Assembly (NCBI RefSeq): GCF_008000895.1
Contig: NZ_CP042823.1
Location: 2,297,001 to 2,361,000 of the forward strand
Direction of reading: 5' to 3'
From: Methylobacterium sp. WL1
Lineage (GTDB): Bacteria; Pseudomonadota; Alphaproteobacteria; Rhizobiales; Beijerinckiaceae
Length of the DNA: 64,000 nt
Position 1 is the stretch's first letter. Every line of letters begins with the position of its first letter. Below are positions 56,582 through 64,000 of this stretch, piece after piece. The notes beneath the pieces are model-generated. The model saw nothing but the letters and a program-made list of their open reading frames with translations, was not told the origin of the DNA and ran no database searches. The translations under genes were made by a program, and so were the position numbers.

Positions 56582-57768
56582 TCGCGGCCGGGACGGGCCG
56601 GGTCGGACGATCGCTCCGGCGCCTCGTCCCGGCCCGCCGCTGGGCGGCTGCGCGCTCGGAGAGCGGCTTGCGGACCAGGATGGCAGCGCTGCTCGCCGCC
56701 CTCCTCGTCCTCGGCCCCGCCGCGCCCGTGCGGGCCGCGGACGAGCGGGTCGTCAACATCTACAACTGGTCGGACTACATCGACCCGAAGGTGCTCGACG
56801 CCTTCACCCGGGAGACCGGGATCAAGGTCGTCTACGACACCTACGACAACAACGAGATCTTGGAGACCAAGCTGCTGGCCGGCCGCTCCGGATATGACAT
56901 CGTCGTGCCGTCGGGGCCCTATCTCCAGCGGCTGATCCGGGCCGGCGCATTCCTGCCCCTCGACAAGGCGAAGCTGAAGAACCTTGGCAATCTCTGGCCG
57001 GAGATCGCGGGCCGGCTGGCCGTCTACGACCCCGGCAACACCTACGCGGTCGACTACATGTGGGGCACCACCGGCATCGGCTACAACGTCGCCGCCGTGC
57101 GCGAGCGACTGGGTGTCAACGCGGCGCTGAACTCCTGGACCGTCGTCCTCAATCCCGCATCCGCGAACAAGCTCAAGGATTGCGGGATCATGATGCTCGA
57201 CAGTCCCGAGGATCTGATCCCCAGCATGCTGCCGGTCTTCGGCGCGAAGGCCGATTCCAAGCGCTTGGACGACCTGACCCTGGTCACCGACGCGCTCTAC
57301 AAGGTCCGGGGCACCGTGCGGAAGTTCCACGCATCGGAATACATCCAGGCGCTCGCCAACGGCGATATCTGTGTTGCGGTCGGCTATTCGGGCGACGTGC
57401 TGCAGGCCAAGCGCCGAGCCGAGGAGGCCAAGAACGGCATCGAGATCGCGTATGTCGTGCCCAAGGAGGGCGCGCTGATGTGGTTCGACTCCTTCGCGAT
57501 CCCGAAGGATGCCGCCCACCCGGCCGAGGCCCTGGCCTTCATCGACTACATGCTGCGGCCCGAGGTGGCGGCGGCCAACACCAACTTCGTGGCCTATGCC
57601 AGCGGCAACCTCGCGGCGAAGAAGTTCGTGAAACCGGAGATCCTGAGCAACCCCGGCATCTACCCGGACGAGGCGACGATGCAGCGCCTGTCGATCAACA
57701 CCGCCTGGGACGACCGGACGCAGCGCTACGTCACCCGGCTCTGGACCCGGGTCCGCACCGGGCGCTGA
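56578..57768 (+). CDS. Polyamine-type ABC transporter substrate-binding protein (PotF/PotD-like)
   Basis: A ~396-residue periplasmic binding protein. A hydrophobic export signal (AALLAALLVLGPAAPVRAA) is followed by the PotF landmark VNIYNWSDYIDPKVLDAFTR. YDIVVPSGPYLQRLI and VDYMWGTTGIGYN are also typical. The GTG start at 56578 overlaps the RidA stop; the signal may begin further in at an internal Met. No ABC permease or ATPase gene follows, so it must pair with components elsewhere. Confidence 0.92.
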   Translation: MIAAGTGRVGRSLRRLVPARRWAAARSESGLRTRMAALLAALLVLGPAAPVRAADERVVNIYNWSDYIDPKVLDAFTRETGIKVVYDTYDNNEILETKLLAGRSGYDIVVPSGPYLQRLIRAGAFLPLDKAKLKNLGNLWPEIAGRLAVYDPGNTYAVDYMWGTTGIGYNVAAVRERLGVNAALNSWTVVLNPASANKLKDCGIMMLDSPEDLIPSMLPVFGAKADSKRLDDLTLVTDALYKVRGTVRKFHASEYIQALANGDICVAVGYSGDVLQAKRRAEEAKNGIEIAYVVPKEGALMWFDSFAIPKDAAHPAEALAFIDYMLRPEVAAANTNFVAYASGNLAAKKFVKPEILSNPGIYPDEATMQRLSINTAWDDRTQRYVTRLWTRVRTGR

Positions 57769-57772
57769 AAGA

Positions 57773-57820
57773 AAGGCCCGGCGCCGCTCGATGCGCCGGG
57801 CCTTCAGGTCTCGGTTTTAG
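57773..57820. terminator. Hairpin between the binding protein and DUF3597 genes
   Basis: A perfect 12-bp stem (57773-57784 with 57793-57804), 8-base loop, followed within 12 bases by TTTT. It lies between convergent genes and could serve both. Confidence 0.65.
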
Positions 57821-58221
57821 TTCTTCAGGTCTTCCGGAACCTTGCCGCCGTTCTCAGCGAGCTTCTTCATCACCTGCTTGTGCAGCCAGATGTTCATCGA
57901 AGCCGAGTCATCCTTGTCGCCGGTGTAGTGCAGCTCGTCGGCGAGCTGCTTCCGCTCGGTCAGGCTCGACTCGAGGCCGAGCAGCTTCATCAGGTCCACG
58001 ATCGAGTGGCGCCAGTCGAGCTTCTGCCCGTTCTTCTCGGCGAGGCCGGTGAGCACCGCCTCCACGTCCACGGGCTCGCCGCCCGCGCTGCCTGGGGCCG
58101 AAGCCGTGCCCGAGGCGGTCGAGCCGCTCGCGGAGCCCGACGTGGACGCGGGCGCGGCGTCCGCGGAACCGCCGCCGAACGGATGGAGGATCTTGCCGAC
58201 GATGCTGCCGAGGAGGCTCAT
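57817..58221 (-). CDS. DUF3597 protein
   Basis: A 134-residue protein starting MSLLGSIVGKILHPFGGG. A Ser/Ala/Gly-rich linker (~20-50) is followed by a helical domain with LDWRHSIVDLMKLLGLESS and LADELHYTGDKDDSASMN, typical of DUF3597. Function unknown. The domain resembles small stress-associated proteins of alphaproteobacteria. Confidence 0.88.
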   Translation of the reverse strand: MSLLGSIVGKILHPFGGGSADAAPASTSGSASGSTASGTASAPGSAGGEPVDVEAVLTGLAEKNGQKLDWRHSIVDLMKLLGLESSLTERKQLADELHYTGDKDDSASMNIWLHKQVMKKLAENGGKVPEDLKN

Positions 58222-58321
58222 AGGTCCGCTCCGATAATCGAGGCCCGACCTGTGCGCCGGGCGGGCTGTAAACCGGTTGTCGGCCCAGGCGTTCCGAGAA
58301 TCGGTTTGCGCGGCGCCGAGA

Positions 58322-58474
58322 CTAGCCGCGGGCGCCGTGCAGCGCGATCCCCAGCAGGGTCAGCCCGAGCACCAGGAAGATGCCGCTCCAGCGTTCGAGG
58401 ACGACGGCGCGCGCCGGGTCGCGCAGCGAAAGACCCGCCAGACCCACACTGCAGACTAAGCACCCCAGGCTCAT
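58322..58474 (-). other. Possible 50-residue membrane peptide or transporter remnant
   Basis: The minus frame gives a 50-residue product beginning MSLGCLVCSVGLAGLS and ending with a helix (SGIFLVLGLTLLGIALHGARG). The second half resembles the last helix of LysE/RhtB-type exporters, so it may be a remnant rather than a gene. No ribosome site is evident before the ATG. Confidence 0.3.
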
Positions 58475-58801
58475 TACGATAACCGGCACGTTCCTCGTGG
58501 TCCGAACTCGACGGGTCCAGCCTTAGTCAGATCTGGGCGCTGTGCGGTACCGAAGGCCACGTAGTCAACGGGAAATGCACAGGGTTCGATCTGAGCAGAC
58601 TCGGTCGATGTAGAACCTCTGACGCTCTCAATTTGAATATCGGGCGGAAAATCAATCCTGTCACACCGCATTTGAAGGATATGTCGGTCGGATATTCGGT
58701 CTTGGTTCCCCGATAGGGTCGGCAGCAGACATCAGCAGGGTTGGCCGACCGGCTGAGGACCGGAACCCTCCCCTGCCCCACGACGACCGTGAGTTCGACG
58801 C
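58475..58801. other. Intergenic stretch with reduced GC, no gene supported
   Basis: About 330 bases of somewhat lower GC content. One 65-codon frame (58474-58671, minus) has no recognisable motif. I see no repeat, terminator or promoter that I can defend. Confidence 0.35.
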
Positions 58802-59125
58802 TCAATCCGCGCCCGACAGGGCGGCGGCGAGCTCCGCGCGTTCCTCGGCGAGCGTGCCGCGCGGCACCGGGCGGCCGGCGCGGTCGTACCAGTAGCGCGC
58901 ATTGCCGGCATCGCCCTCGATCCGGTGGAGATGGGCGTGGACCCAGGCGGCGTCCGGCCCGGAGGCGTCCTGGACGAGGGCATGCGCCCGTGCCCAGGCA
59001 GCGTCGGCGGTCTCGGTGCCATCCTTGGCGAGCCACCAGAGGGCGGCGCGCGGCGCCGGCCAGGCGGAAGGCGGCTCGGGCTCGGTCAGCGTCGCCGCGA
59101 AGGCGGCCGGCAGGGTCTCGGTCAT
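58802..59125 (-). CDS. Hypothetical protein downstream of the helicase
   Basis: A 107-residue soluble protein of unknown family. It is Ala- and Trp-rich, with ALWWLAKDGTETADAAWARA and WVHAHLHRIEGDAGNARYWY, a tetratricopeptide-like helical look. It starts 28 bases after the helicase stop on the same strand, so they are probably co-transcribed. Confidence 0.65.
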   Translation of the reverse strand: MTETLPAAFAATLTEPEPPSAWPAPRAALWWLAKDGTETADAAWARAHALVQDASGPDAAWVHAHLHRIEGDAGNARYWYDRAGRPVPRGTLAEERAELAAALSGAD

Positions 59126-59152
59126 CGGGCACTCCTCCCCATCCGCGACGGG

Positions 59153-61003
59153 TCAGCGTCCAGCGGCGCGCTCCGGCAGCCAGCGGCTGCGGCGCTGGCG
59201 GGCGGACCACGCGTAGCGGGTATCGCCGTCGAGGCGGTCGAGATGGTCCGAAAGCCGGTTGCGTTCAAGCCAGGCGAGCGCGGCCTCAAGTTCGGGCAGG
59301 GTCATGGTCGCGCGACCCTTGCCGAGCACGCGTTTCAGCACCGCGTTATAGCGATGCGCGAGGTTGCTGCCGCGGGGAACGCGCAGCGACGCCTCGTCTT
59401 CCACGGCTTGGCTCGCCACCGCGACGGCCAGCCGCTGGCGCAGGGTCCGCTCCGTGACCGACGGCGGCTCGGGCGCCGGCGCCACCGGGGCGGGTTCGGC
59501 GAGGCGCGGGCGCAGCAGAGCGTAGCGCAGCCCGATCGCATTGCTCTCCAGCGGCGTGATCCCCCCGGGATCCTCGTCCCGCCACGGGGTCCGCTCCGGC
59601 ACGAGCGCGGTGGCCGGCCGCTCGCGCTTGGGCCGTACGCTGCTGCCCTGCTCGGTCTCCAGCTCCAGGCGGAACCGGGCGAAGAGCGGGTCGTCCGGGT
59701 GGAAGATCAGCGCCTGCTGGGACTCGTAGGGTCCCGCATGCGGATCGACCCGGGTTGCCCGGGCCAGCATCTGCTCGAGCCAGGGCCGGGAGCGGATATG
59801 GGTGAGAGCCGCCACCACGGCGACCTCGGGGGCGTCGAGCCCCTCGTAGGCCATCGCCACGGTGACCAGCACGGCCGGCTCCGCGGTCAGGCGGAACGCC
59901 GCCAGGGCCGCATGGGCATCGCCCTGCCCCGACGTTGCCAGGCGGACGTCGCGCTCGCCCTGCCCGGCCGGCATCCAGCTCCGCAAGGTCGTCAGGTAGG
60001 CGCGCGCGCTGGCCTGGTCCGGGGCGACCACCAGGAGCTTGCCGAGTCCCCGTGCCATCTCGCCGGCCGGCAGGTCGCGTTCGAGCCGGCGCCGAGCGCG
60101 CAGGCGCTTGGTGGCGAAGAAGGATTCGCTGAGGAGATCCCGGGCGAAGCCGGTTCGCAGGGCCGTGAACAGGGCCGGCCGGGTGGTGACCCGCACCGAG
60201 CCGGCGCCCAGCCGGTGCGGCCCGACCCGGGGGCTGTCGCCCGCGATGCGGCCGCCTTCGAGCCAGCTCGCCTCGCCGTCGATCGCCCCGAAGGTGACCG
60301 GGAGCACCGCCCGCTCGGCCAGCGCCTGCGAACGCGAGTAGCCGATCACCGCGAGCCCCGGCGCTTCCAGCTCCAGTTCCGGCCCGCGACCGAGGGCGGA
60401 CGGCCGGTAGGGCAGGCCGAGGATGCGCCGCCCGTCCGCCCGCTCCAGGGTGCCGGACAGGAACAGGCCGATCTCGGCCGCCTCCATCACGGGTAGCATC
60501 GCCCGGGACCACGCCCCGGCCTCGGCCTCCTCGGTGGAGGATTCCTCCGCGCCGGGACGTCCCGGGACCGGCAGGTGGTGGACCTCGTCGACCACCAGCA
60601 GGGTGCGGTGGGCCCGCGCCTCCGCGAGGTGCAGCGCCGGGGCAGCCGCCACCGCCTGATAGGTGGTGACGTAGCCGGCCAGGCCCCGGGCGGGATCGCG
60701 CTCGTTGTCGGCCGCGCGCACGCTGAGCGCATGCCCGAACGTCGCCCGCCAAAGCGGATCGGCGAAGGCCTCCTCGGCCTGGAGGCGCAGGGAGTCCCGC
60801 GGCACCACCCAGACCACGCGGTCCACCCGGCCCGCGGCGATCAGCGTATGCGCCGCAATCACCGGGAGCAGCGACTTGCCGCCGCCAGGCGTCACCGCCG
60901 CCAGGATCTTCTGGACATGCCCCGCCTGCCCGCTCGCCATGGCCGCGACGAGGGCCATCAACGTACGCTGGTGCGACCGCAGGGATGGGGCGGGACGGGT
61001 CAA
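59153..61003 (-). CDS. DEAD/DEAH-type superfamily 2 helicase
   Basis: About 616 residues from the TTG at 61003; the frame is open to 61276 and the start is uncertain. Motif I is TPGGGKS, preceded by the SHQRTLMALV segment. Motif II is VVDEVHHLPV (DEVH variant), motif III LSGTLER. Motif VI lies around LARATRVDPH, in the helicase C domain at ~330-430. The C-terminal ~200 residues are not recognisable. The architecture is like restriction or repair helicases, but no nuclease or methylase gene is adjacent. The nucleic acid substrate is unknown. Confidence 0.8.
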   Translation of the reverse strand: MTRPAPSLRSHQRTLMALVAAMASGQAGHVQKILAAVTPGGGKSLLPVIAAHTLIAAGRVDRVVWVVPRDSLRLQAEEAFADPLWRATFGHALSVRAADNERDPARGLAGYVTTYQAVAAAPALHLAEARAHRTLLVVDEVHHLPVPGRPGAEESSTEEAEAGAWSRAMLPVMEAAEIGLFLSGTLERADGRRILGLPYRPSALGRGPELELEAPGLAVIGYSRSQALAERAVLPVTFGAIDGEASWLEGGRIAGDSPRVGPHRLGAGSVRVTTRPALFTALRTGFARDLLSESFFATKRLRARRRLERDLPAGEMARGLGKLLVVAPDQASARAYLTTLRSWMPAGQGERDVRLATSGQGDAHAALAAFRLTAEPAVLVTVAMAYEGLDAPEVAVVAALTHIRSRPWLEQMLARATRVDPHAGPYESQQALIFHPDDPLFARFRLELETEQGSSVRPKRERPATALVPERTPWRDEDPGGITPLESNAIGLRYALLRPRLAEPAPVAPAPEPPSVTERTLRQRLAVAVASQAVEDEASLRVPRGSNLAHRYNAVLKRVLGKGRATMTLPELEAALAWLERNRLSDHLDRLDGDTRYAWSARQRRSRWLPERAAGR

Positions 61004-61415
61004 GGGCCGGCGAAGCAGGGCGACATCGGCGCACCGTGGCCGATCCGGATTCCTTTGTGAATCCCTCGGGACGCGGAACGTTCGCGTTTTCTTCCCGGGC
61101 GCTGTGGTCGCTGGCGCAGGTTCGTTCGGACTGAGCCGCTGCGCGGGGCATCCCATGCTGGGTTCCGGGCCACATTCCGCGGCCGCTGCAGGCGCCCGGG
61201 AAAGCGGCGTTTCATCCTGCACCGCCGCTTTCCCGGAGATGTGGAGCGGAACCTGATCCGGGACCCAGCACCGCATGCGCCGCGCAGCGGTTCGGCCCCC
61301 TCAACCCCGCAGAAGTGTCGTAAACCCAGCCCGGGAGGCGGGATCCGGCCACGACAAGCGTTGACACCCGGCCAGCCCCTCACCATAAGGGCGCCGCGGG
61401 TGAGAAACCTGCCTT
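61004..61415. other. Region between helicase and tRNA-Tyr with a 14-bp hairpin
   Basis: About 410 bases without a convincing gene. A perfect 14-bp inverted repeat, 61196-61209 with 61223-61236, has a 13-base loop and no T tract. It probably contains the tRNA promoter (left of 61416) and the helicase promoter. Confidence 0.4.
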
Positions 61416-61499
61416 GGGGGAATGTCCCGAGCGGCAAAGGGGGCGGACTGTAAATCCGCTGCGTAAGCTTCGTAGGTTCGAGTCCTACTTCCCCCACCA
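61416..61499 (+). tRNA. tRNA-Tyr (GUA)
   Basis: Acceptor stem 61416-61422 pairs with 61489-61495. The anticodon stem GCGGA/TCCGC encloses loop CTGTAAA with anticodon GTA. A type II extra arm is present, as expected for bacterial tRNA-Tyr. The T arm is GTAGG-TTCGAGT-CCTAC. The discriminator A and CCA are encoded (to 61499). Convergent with ruvC. Confidence 0.95.
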
Positions 61500-61522
61500 A
61501 GCTTTCTGAAGATCCTGCCCGA

Positions 61523-62146
61523 TCAGACCTGCTTCGCCAGGGCCGCCTCGATGCGCGCGGCGGCCGCGGCCGAGAATCCCTTTCCGGCCAGCCCCTGCCC
61601 AGCGGCCGCCTGTCCGTTGAGGTTGCGCCGCTTGCCCTCCGGCAGGTGCGTCTTGCGCAGGGCGTGCGCGTCGCGGTGGCTGGCATGAGTGATCGCGATG
61701 GCCAGCGCGTCGGCGGCGTCGGCGACACGGAATTCGGCCTTCGGGAGCAGGAAGCGGACCATCGCCTGGATCTGCACCTTCTCGGCGTGGCCGGAGCCCG
61801 CCACGGTCTTCTTGATCAGGTTGGCGGCGTACTCGAACACCGGGAGGCCGGCGAGCGCCGGCACCACCAGCGCCATGGCCCGGGCATGGCCCAGCTTGAG
61901 TGTCGCCTGGGCGTCCTTGTTGACGAAGGTCTCCTCCACGGCGACCTCGTCGGGTGTCTGCGCCGCCACGATGCGCCCGATCCCTTCGAACAGCTCGCGC
62001 AGGCGCAGCGCAAGCGGCAGGTCGCCGTCCGAGGTGACGACCCCGCAATCGCCGTAGCTCAGCTTGCTGCCCTGCGCGGTGATCAGGCCCCAGCCGGTGC
62101 GGCGGAGCCCCGGGTCGATCCCCAGGATGCGGACGATGCTGCTCAT
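61523..62146 (-). CDS. ruvC: Holliday junction resolvase RuvC
   Basis: A 207-residue endonuclease that cuts Holliday junctions as part of RuvABC. ILGIDPGLRRTGWG holds the first catalytic Asp11; VAVEETFVN supplies the Glu; DAADALAIAITHA gives the C-terminal acidic pair. The ATG at 62146 has a TGGAG site; the frame is open to 62314. The C-terminal tail is longer than in E. coli. ruvA and ruvB are not in the window. Confidence 0.96.
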   Translation of the reverse strand: MSSIVRILGIDPGLRRTGWGLITAQGSKLSYGDCGVVTSDGDLPLALRLRELFEGIGRIVAAQTPDEVAVEETFVNKDAQATLKLGHARAMALVVPALAGLPVFEYAANLIKKTVAGSGHAEKVQIQAMVRFLLPKAEFRVADAADALAIAITHASHRDAHALRKTHLPEGKRRNLNGQAAAGQGLAGKGFSAAAAARIEAALAKQV

Positions 62147-62298
62147 GACGCTCCAGGGCTTTTTGTCTCGTCCATCGTCGTGTTCCGAAAGGCGGCCGCA
62201 TCCTATCGGCCGTCCGCCCTCGACGATCTGCCCGAGCGTGCCGTACGTATCGTGAACGCCCGGTTTCACCAAGGGACCGGGATTCAGGGAGCCCGACC

Positions 62299-62871
62299 AT
62301 GAGCGCGTCAGCACCGATCAGCCGCTTCCCGGTGCCGAAGCTGTCCGAGATGCCCGAGGATCTGCGCGCCCGCATCGCCCTGGTGCAGGAGAAGGCGGGC
62401 TTCGTGCCCAACATCTTCCTGGCGTTGGCGCACCGCCCGGACGAGTTCCGCGCCTTCATGGCCTATCACGACGCGCTGATGGACAAGCCCGGCGGCCTGA
62501 CCAAGGCCGAGCGCGAGATGATCGTGGTCGCCACCAGCGCGGCCAACAACTGCCTCTACTGCGTGATCGCCCACGGGGCGATCCTGCGGGTCCGCGCCAA
62601 GAACCCGCTGCTCGCCGACCAGGTCGCGGTCGCCTACGCCAAGGCCGACATCACCCCGCGCCAGCGCGCGATGCTGGCCTTCGCGCTCAAGGTGGCCCAG
62701 GCGGCCCACACGGTCGAGGCCGAGGACCATGACGTGCTGGCGGGCCACGGCTTCAGCCCCGACGACATCTGGGACATCGCCGCGATCACCGCATTGTTCG
62801 CCCTGTCGAACCGACTGGCCAGCGTGACGGATCTGCGGCCCAACGACGAGTTCTACACGATGGGGCGATGA
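62299..62871 (+). CDS. AhpD-like peroxidase-related enzyme
   Basis: A 190-residue carboxymuconolactone-decarboxylase/AhpD-fold protein. Cys85 and Cys88 in CLYC with His92 (VIAHGA) form the peroxidase-type active site. The N-terminal arm (FPVPKLSEMPEDLRARI) and KAGFVPNIFLALAHRP match the 'peroxidase-related enzyme' family. Likely reduces organic peroxides or acts as a disulfide relay. It is divergent from ruvC and convergent with ynfA. Confidence 0.92.
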   Translation: MSASAPISRFPVPKLSEMPEDLRARIALVQEKAGFVPNIFLALAHRPDEFRAFMAYHDALMDKPGGLTKAEREMIVVATSAANNCLYCVIAHGAILRVRAKNPLLADQVAVAYAKADITPRQRAMLAFALKVAQAAHTVEAEDHDVLAGHGFSPDDIWDIAAITALFALSNRLASVTDLRPNDEFYTMGR

Positions 62872-62878
62872 GGCGCCC

Positions 62879-63199
62879 TCACCCCCGCCGCCCGAGCAAA
62901 ATGATTGCCGTGCCGGCGAGGCAGACGGCGCTGCCGGCGAGGTCCCAGCGGTCCGGCCGCTGCCCTTCCGCGAGCCACAACCACAGCACCGAGGCGGCCA
63001 CGTAGACTCCGCCATAAGCCGCGAAGGCGCGCCCCGCCGCCGGGCTGTCCACCAGGGTCAGCAGGCCGGCGAACGCCACCAGGGAGGCGGTCCCCGGCAG
63101 CGCCCACCAGGCCGAGCGGCCGAGCCGAAGCCAGGCCCAGAAGGCGAAGCATCCAGCGATTTCTGCGAGGGCGGCGCCGGCATAGACGAGGAGCGTCAT
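62879..63199 (-). CDS. UPF0060/YnfA-family membrane protein
   Basis: A 106-residue protein with four membrane helices. [17 protein letters not shown] and [21 protein letters not shown] are signature segments of the YnfA family, which resembles small multidrug resistance pumps. The ATG at 63199 is chosen over an upstream start at 63265. Confidence 0.92.
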   Translation of the reverse strand: MTLLVYAGAALAEIAGCFAFWAWLRLGRSAWWALPGTASLVAFAGLLTLVDSPAAGRAFAAYGGVYVAASVLWLWLAEGQRPDRWDLAGSAVCLAGTAIILLGRRG

Positions 63200-63379
63200 C
63201 GCACGAGCCTTGGCATGGGTATCGACCAGGGGCGAGGTGAGATGGACAAGCGGGCGACGCCGCATCCTCGGAAAACCTTACCCCGAAGTGCAAGATGCTC
63301 ACGCGCGCAAGATCGGCTAAGACCTGTCCCGATCGCTTCCGCGTGCTTCCCGGGCCCCGCCCGATCCACCACCCCGGCC

Positions 63380-64000
63380 ATGTCAGACCCGATCGAGACC
63401 GCCCGCCTCCAGGTCCTCCACAGCTACGGTATCCTCGATACGCCGCGCGAGCCGGCCTTCGACGACATCGTCACGCTGGCGACGCAGATCTGCGCGGTGC
63501 CGGTGGGCCTCGTCAGCCTCGTCGCGGCCGACCGGCAATGGTTCAAGGCTCAATGCGGCTTCCCATCCTGCGAGACGCCCTTGAGCCAGTCGGTCTGCGC
63601 CCATGCGCTGACCGCCGAGGACGGGCTGCTGGTGATCCCCGACCTGACGGCCGATCCGCGCACCCGCGAGAACACGCTGGTGACGGAAACGCCGTTCATC
63701 CGGTTCTATGCCGGGGCTGTGCTGCGGACCGATGACGGCGTCTCGCTCGGAACCCTGTGCGTGATCGACACGAAACCTCGGCCGGACGGGCTGAAGCCGG
63801 ATCAGGCCTTCGCACTGCGGGCCCTGGCGCGGCAGGTGATGGCGCAGCTCGAACTGCGCCGCGCGGTCCGGGAGCGGGAGGCGGCGCTGGCGGCCGAGCG
63901 CCTGGTCCGCGACGCCCTGGCGGTCTCCGAGGAGCGTTACCGCCTCTCGTCGCGGGCGACCACGGACCTGATCTGGGACTGGAACCCGCAGACGGGCCGG
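63380..64000 (+). CDS. GAF-PAS sensor protein, truncated by the window end
   Basis: The first 207 residues of a cytoplasmic sensor that runs off the window. A GAF domain spans ~5-160 (SYGILDTPREPAFDDIVTLA, VCAHALTAEDGLLVIPDL, FYAGAVLRTDDGVSLGTLCV). A helical linker precedes the start of a PAS domain (SEERYRLSSRATTDLIWDWN). Most proteins with this start are hybrid histidine kinases or diguanylate cyclases, but the output domain is not visible. Confidence 0.85.
   Translation, partial: MSDPIETARLQVLHSYGILDTPREPAFDDIVTLATQICAVPVGLVSLVAADRQWFKAQCGFPSCETPLSQSVCAHALTAEDGLLVIPDLTADPRTRENTLVTETPFIRFYAGAVLRTDDGVSLGTLCVIDTKPRPDGLKPDQAFALRALARQVMAQLELRRAVREREAALAAERLVRDALAVSEERYRLSSRATTDLIWDWNPQTGR

Noticed and set aside
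58474..58671. 65-codon minus frame MRCDRIDFPPDIQIES...
   Set aside because: Looks somewhat protein-like, but there is no motif, partner or ribosome site.
61416..61499. tRNA-Tyr as an integration site for a mobile island
   Set aside because: No integrase gene and no duplicated tRNA 3' end nearby.
1..64000. CRISPR arrays, rRNA operon, insertion sequences or integrases
   Set aside because: No regularly spaced repeats, rRNA-like segments or transposase/integrase motifs were seen on either strand.

Overview
The window is about 70% GC with long, tightly packed genes. It carries a hopanoid side-chain cluster (hpnL, hpnM, hpnI, hpnJ, hpnK, hpnN, hpnH) and two genes related to tetrahydromethanopterin/methanofuran-linked C1 metabolism. 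It also has chemoreceptors, an orphan flagellar rod gene with a CtrA-type site, and a rhizobial rkp/kps-like capsule locus. Together these point to an alphaproteobacterium of the Methylobacterium type. That assignment is inferred from gene content; no rRNA gene is present.

Layout. 0.1-1.2 kb: exported alpha/beta hydrolase. 1.3-13.97 kb: hopanoid region. A glycine/inosamine-type amidinotransferase stands divergent to hpnL-hpnM-hpnI-hpnJ-hpnK; then come a decayed VapC toxin, a MarR-GNAT fusion, the hopanoid RND transporter hpnN and the radical SAM gene hpnH. 14-19.4 kb: a cNMP-binding/thioredoxin-reductase-like flavoprotein, then a cluster of three genes broken by small indels (a membrane protein, an MfnF-like protein and a HisA-like protein), then leuD. 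19.4-25.1 kb: two chemoreceptors around a lytic transglycosylase. 25.2-27.6 kb: rplS, a HAD nucleotidase and argB.

27.9-46.6 kb is the accessory core: UDP-glucose dehydrogenase, a 2.5-kiloresidue fully reducing type I PKS, an alpha-oxoamine synthase, a Wza-type exporter, an LtaS-like sulfatase-fold enzyme, KpsC- and KpsS-like proteins, a short-chain reductase and a formyltransferase. I read this as a capsule locus that makes its own sphingoid-like amino-lipid. The PKS builds a saturated chain, the oxoamine synthase releases it by decarboxylative condensation with an amino acid, the reductase acts on the ketone, and the formyltransferase may cap an amine. No ABC transporter (KpsMT) or KpsE is inside the window.

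46.6-64 kb: FlgC-like protein, amino acid permease, a dead chemoreceptor, a frameshifted large membrane protein, rpsO-pnp with an RNase III-type leader hairpin, small membrane and stress proteins, RidA plus a polyamine-type binding protein, a helicase, tRNA-Tyr, ruvC, an AhpD-like protein, YnfA, and the start of a GAF/PAS sensor that runs off the end.

Two ideas deserve attention. First, the amidinotransferase beside hpnI/J/K is a strong candidate for making the guanidine-substituted bacteriohopanetetrol cyclitol ether of Methylobacterium. Second, the PKS-oxoamine synthase-reductase-formyltransferase set inside a capsule locus is a candidate lipid-anchor pathway.
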